A stretch of 7,266 nt of DNA from Burkholderiales bacterium (GTDB lineage Bacteria; Pseudomonadota; Gammaproteobacteria; Burkholderiales; Usitatibacteraceae): the NCBI GenBank assembly GCA_017880705.1, contig JADGRS010000152.1, positions 1 to 7,266 of the forward strand, in the 5' to 3' direction. How positions within the stretch are numbered: position 1 is the first letter of the stretch; each line of letters starts with the position of its first letter. Both the position numbers and the translations under genes were made by a program. This document shows positions 5,274-7,266 of the stretch, one piece after another. The notes beneath the pieces were generated by a model, which made no database searches, had not been told where the DNA came from, and worked only from the letters and a program-made list of their open reading frames with translations.

Positions 5274-6875
5274 ATGAGCCTGCAACGCCTGTTGCGGTTG
5301 CTGCCCATCGGCTTGGTGGTGCTGGTCGCGCTCAACATGGCGATGCTGCTGGTGCAGGACTGGCAGAGCCGCCTCACGTTCGACCAGGTGCGCTTCGCCC
5401 AGGTCCAGCGCGACGCGCTCGGCAAGATTCGCACGAACTGCGAGGCGTTGACGTTCAAGGCGGTCGCGTGGACCCTCACACGGCGCAGCTCCCAGGGCCG
5501 CCAGTACCAGGAAGGCAAGGCCGCGTGCCTCGAGGCCGTCGATCGCGCGGGCGCCGTGATGCCCCACTCGCGCGATGCGCTCACGGGCCTGAGCCGGAGC
5601 CTCGCGCAGCTCGCCACGCTCCTCGAGGCGATCCAGAGCGAGCACACCGACGAGACCAAGATGGTGACCGTCGGGCGCCTCGAGCGCGAAGTGCAGCCCC
5701 TCACCGCCTCCATGCACAAGAACCTCGACGATCTCACGCAGGTCGCCGACGACGAGTCGAAGCGCCTCATGTCCGAGGCCCTCACGCAGCAGGAGCGCAC
5801 GCTTTGGCTCGGCGGTCTCGCCGGAGTGCTCGCGATCCTGGTCGGCGCGGTGCTGGTGCAGGTCGTGACGCGGCGCATCCTGCACTCGGTCGGGGAGGCG
5901 GTGACGGTCGCCACCGCGCTCGCCGACGGCGACCTCGGTGTCGCGCCTCGCGTGCGGCGCAACGACGAGATCGGACAGCTGCTCGCCGCCATGGACAAGG
6001 CGCGCCTGGCGTGGATCACCGCCATCGGCGACATCCATATCGTCACGCAGTACATCGCGGAGGCGGCCGACGAGATCGCGCAGGACGCCGGCGCGCTCAA
6101 CGAGCGCAGCGTGCACGCCGCCTCGAACCTGCGCCAGACGGCGCGCTCCATGACGGAGCTCCTCTCCACCGTCGAGGCTTCGACCGCGTCGGCGCGGCGT
6201 GCCGTGGAGCTCGCGGGCGCGGCGACGGGCTCCGCGCACGAGGGAGGCGTCGCCATGGGCGAGGTCGTCGAGACCATGAACGGCCTCAGCGCCGCGTCCT
6301 CGAAGATCGGCGAGATCGTGATGGTCATCGATGCCATCGCGTTCCAGACCAACCTCCTCGCCCTCAACGCCGCGGTGGAAGCGGCCCGGGCGGGCGAGCA
6401 TGGCCGCGGTTTCGCGGTCGTCGCGGCCGAGGTGCGGGCCCTCGCGCAGCGCTCGTCGCGCGCCGCCGGGGAAATCCGCGGCCTCATAGGGACGTCGGTC
6501 ACGGACGTGAAGAAGGGCGCCCGCAGCGCGGCGGGCGCGAGCGAGAAGATCCTGCACGTGGGAGGCTCGATCGAGCAGGTCTCCGCGATGATCGGCGACG
6601 TGTCGGGCGCGGCGAGCCGCCAGAACCGGGAGATCGACCAGCTGTCGCGCACCATCGGCGAGCTCGACGAGCTCACGCAGAACAACACGCGCATGGTGGG
6701 ATCGTGGACGGATCGCGCGAGCCACCTGCGCGAAGAGGTGCGGCGCCTCGCGGAACTGGTGCGCCGGTTCCGGCTGCCGCCGAGCGCGGCCCCCGGCGCC
6801 ACGATCACGCAAGCGAATGCGGAACAACGCCTGGCCGCGCCGCGGCTGGGCTCGAACCAGATACGCGGCGACTGA
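5274..6875 (+). CDS. Methyl-accepting chemotaxis protein (transmembrane chemoreceptor)
   Basis: A 533-residue inner-membrane chemoreceptor that should signal to CheA/CheW. Layout: TM1 about 9-28; a periplasmic helical domain 29-176 containing C56 and C85; TM2 about 177-198; a HAMP domain about 199-250 ([23 protein letters not shown]); then a cytoplasmic coiled-coil signalling domain about 260-500. The hairpin tip is canonical: [20 protein letters not shown].. through [18 protein letters not shown] (352-394). Against E. coli Tsr the signalling domain aligns without gaps from memory, but several methylation positions differ: H281/A282 and R287/Q288 in MH1, and G476/S477 where Tsr has the VEE glutamates. 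The C-terminus (..GSNQIRGD) lacks the CheR-binding NWETF-type pentapeptide. The Shine-Dalgarno is weak (AGAAG at 5266-5270), so translation is probably coupled to the haem-protein gene 6 bases upstream. The ligand is unknown; the context suggests redox or gas input. Confidence 0.96.
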   Translation: MSLQRLLRLLPIGLVVLVALNMAMLLVQDWQSRLTFDQVRFAQVQRDALGKIRTNCEALTFKAVAWTLTRRSSQGRQYQEGKAACLEAVDRAGAVMPHSRDALTGLSRSLAQLATLLEAIQSEHTDETKMVTVGRLEREVQPLTASMHKNLDDLTQVADDESKRLMSEALTQQERTLWLGGLAGVLAILVGAVLVQVVTRRILHSVGEAVTVATALADGDLGVAPRVRRNDEIGQLLAAMDKARLAWITAIGDIHIVTQYIAEAADEIAQDAGALNERSVHAASNLRQTARSMTELLSTVEASTASARRAVELAGAATGSAHEGGVAMGEVVETMNGLSAASSKIGEIVMVIDAIAFQTNLLALNAAVEAARAGEHGRGFAVVAAEVRALAQRSSRAAGEIRGLIGTSVTDVKKGARSAAGASEKILHVGGSIEQVSAMIGDVSGAASRQNREIDQLSRTIGELDELTQNNTRMVGSWTDRASHLREEVRRLAELVRRFRLPPSAAPGATITQANAEQRLAAPRLGSNQIRGD

Positions 6876-6884
6876 AGGGACGAC

Positions 6885-7266
6885 ATGGCGGTACGCAGGA
6901 CTCACTACGACGTGCTCGGCGTCGATCGCGACGCGTCTTCCGTGGACATCGCCTCGGCGTTCCGCGACAAGCTCGCCGCGATGAAGGTGGAGCCCGACGT
7001 CCTTCCCGAGGCGATCGAATCGCTGCGCGACGCCTACCAGACTCTCGCCAGCCCCGAGCGTCGGGCCGAATACGACGAGTCGCTCGCGCCGGCGGCGGCG
7101 ATGCGGCCTTCGAGAGCCATCGCCGCCGATGATTCGAGCGGGAGCGGGCGCGGCTTCTGGCCCTCGGCGCTCAAGTACGCCATCCCGGTGGCGGTCGTCG
7201 TGTTCGCGATCTGGGGATGGAAGCGCCACAAGGCGCCGCCGCCGGCCCCGGCCGCTATGATCGTGT
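6885..7266 (+). CDS. Membrane-anchored J-domain-like protein with degenerate HPD motif (3' end outside window)
   Basis: The first 127 residues of a protein starting 9 bases after the chemoreceptor stop, with a good Shine-Dalgarno (GAAGGGA, 6874-6880). Residues 7-66 follow the DnaJ J-domain pattern: HYDVLGVDRDASSVDIASAF (helices I-II), then LRDAYQTLASPERRAEYDE (47-65), matching helix III and the helix IV 'S-x-x-x-R-x-x-Y-D' end. The loop that should hold the invariant HPD tripeptide reads K34-V-E36-P37-D38, so the catalytic His is replaced by Glu, and the loop is several residues shorter than in DnaJ. Without that His, DnaK ATPase stimulation is not expected. After a flexible linker (68-90) comes one transmembrane segment (about 96-112, YAIPVAVVVFAIWGW), then KRHK and a Pro/Ala-rich stretch. 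The Arg/Lys flanks suggest the J-like part could face either side; the cytoplasm is likelier because no signal peptide precedes it. The function is unknown. Confidence 0.82.
   Translation, partial: MAVRRTHYDVLGVDRDASSVDIASAFRDKLAAMKVEPDVLPEAIESLRDAYQTLASPERRAEYDESLAPAAAMRPSRAIAADDSSGSGRGFWPSALKYAIPVAVVVFAIWGWKRHKAPPPAPAAMIV

Noticed and set aside
5468..7132. A 554-codon plus-strand open frame inside the MCP gene, in another frame
   Set aside because: It is a +1/-1 shadow of the MCP with Arg/Gly/Pro-rich composition. The MCP frame carries all the conserved motifs.
4530..7229. An 899-codon open frame on the minus strand opposite the haem protein, MCP and J-like genes
   Set aside because: Its product is Arg/His/Ala/Glu-rich low-complexity sequence with no recognisable domain, and it lies exactly antisense to three genes with clear families. 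Long antisense frames are expected when G/C-ending codons remove stops from the complementary strand.

Overview
The window is a GC-rich stretch of ordinary-looking bacterial chromosome. It is densely coded, with short intergenic gaps, strong third-position G/C bias and long spurious open frames opposite the real genes. The mix of families (a YfcG-type glutathione transferase, a YqjM-type old yellow enzyme, a patatin-like lipase, a Tll0287/DUF3365-type haem protein and a Tsr-like chemoreceptor) suggests a Gram-negative proteobacterium, most likely a betaproteobacterium. That placement is an inference from protein style, not from a marker gene. I see no rRNA, tRNA, CRISPR array, insertion sequence or phage gene.

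Layout, left to right. Bases 1-462 hold the C-terminal part of a short-chain dehydrogenase/reductase cut by the window edge. Bases 505-816 encode a small exported protein of unknown function. On the minus strand, an old yellow enzyme (1639-2727) followed by a glutathione transferase of the YfcG disulfide-oxidoreductase type (877-1578) form a probable two-gene thiol/electrophile-defence unit. Diverging from it across only 49 bases is a patatin-like serine hydrolase (2777-3853). This converges, 6 bases apart, on a minus-strand TPR-like protein (3860-4435).

The most interesting part is 4436-7266. A 109-base divergent spacer carries a perfect CRP-type palindrome (TGTGA-N6-TCACA). Downstream lies a tightly packed plus-strand cluster: an exported single-haem (CxxCH) protein of the DUF3365/Tll0287 type, a transmembrane methyl-accepting chemotaxis protein starting 6 bases later, and, 9 bases after that, a membrane-anchored J-like protein cut by the window end. 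In the J-like protein the invariant HPD motif reads EPD. I read this as a candidate split redox or gas sensor, with a periplasmic haem protein partnering a chemoreceptor under CRP/FNR-family control. The individual families are known. The operon logic, the partner relationship and the role of the degenerate J protein are inference.
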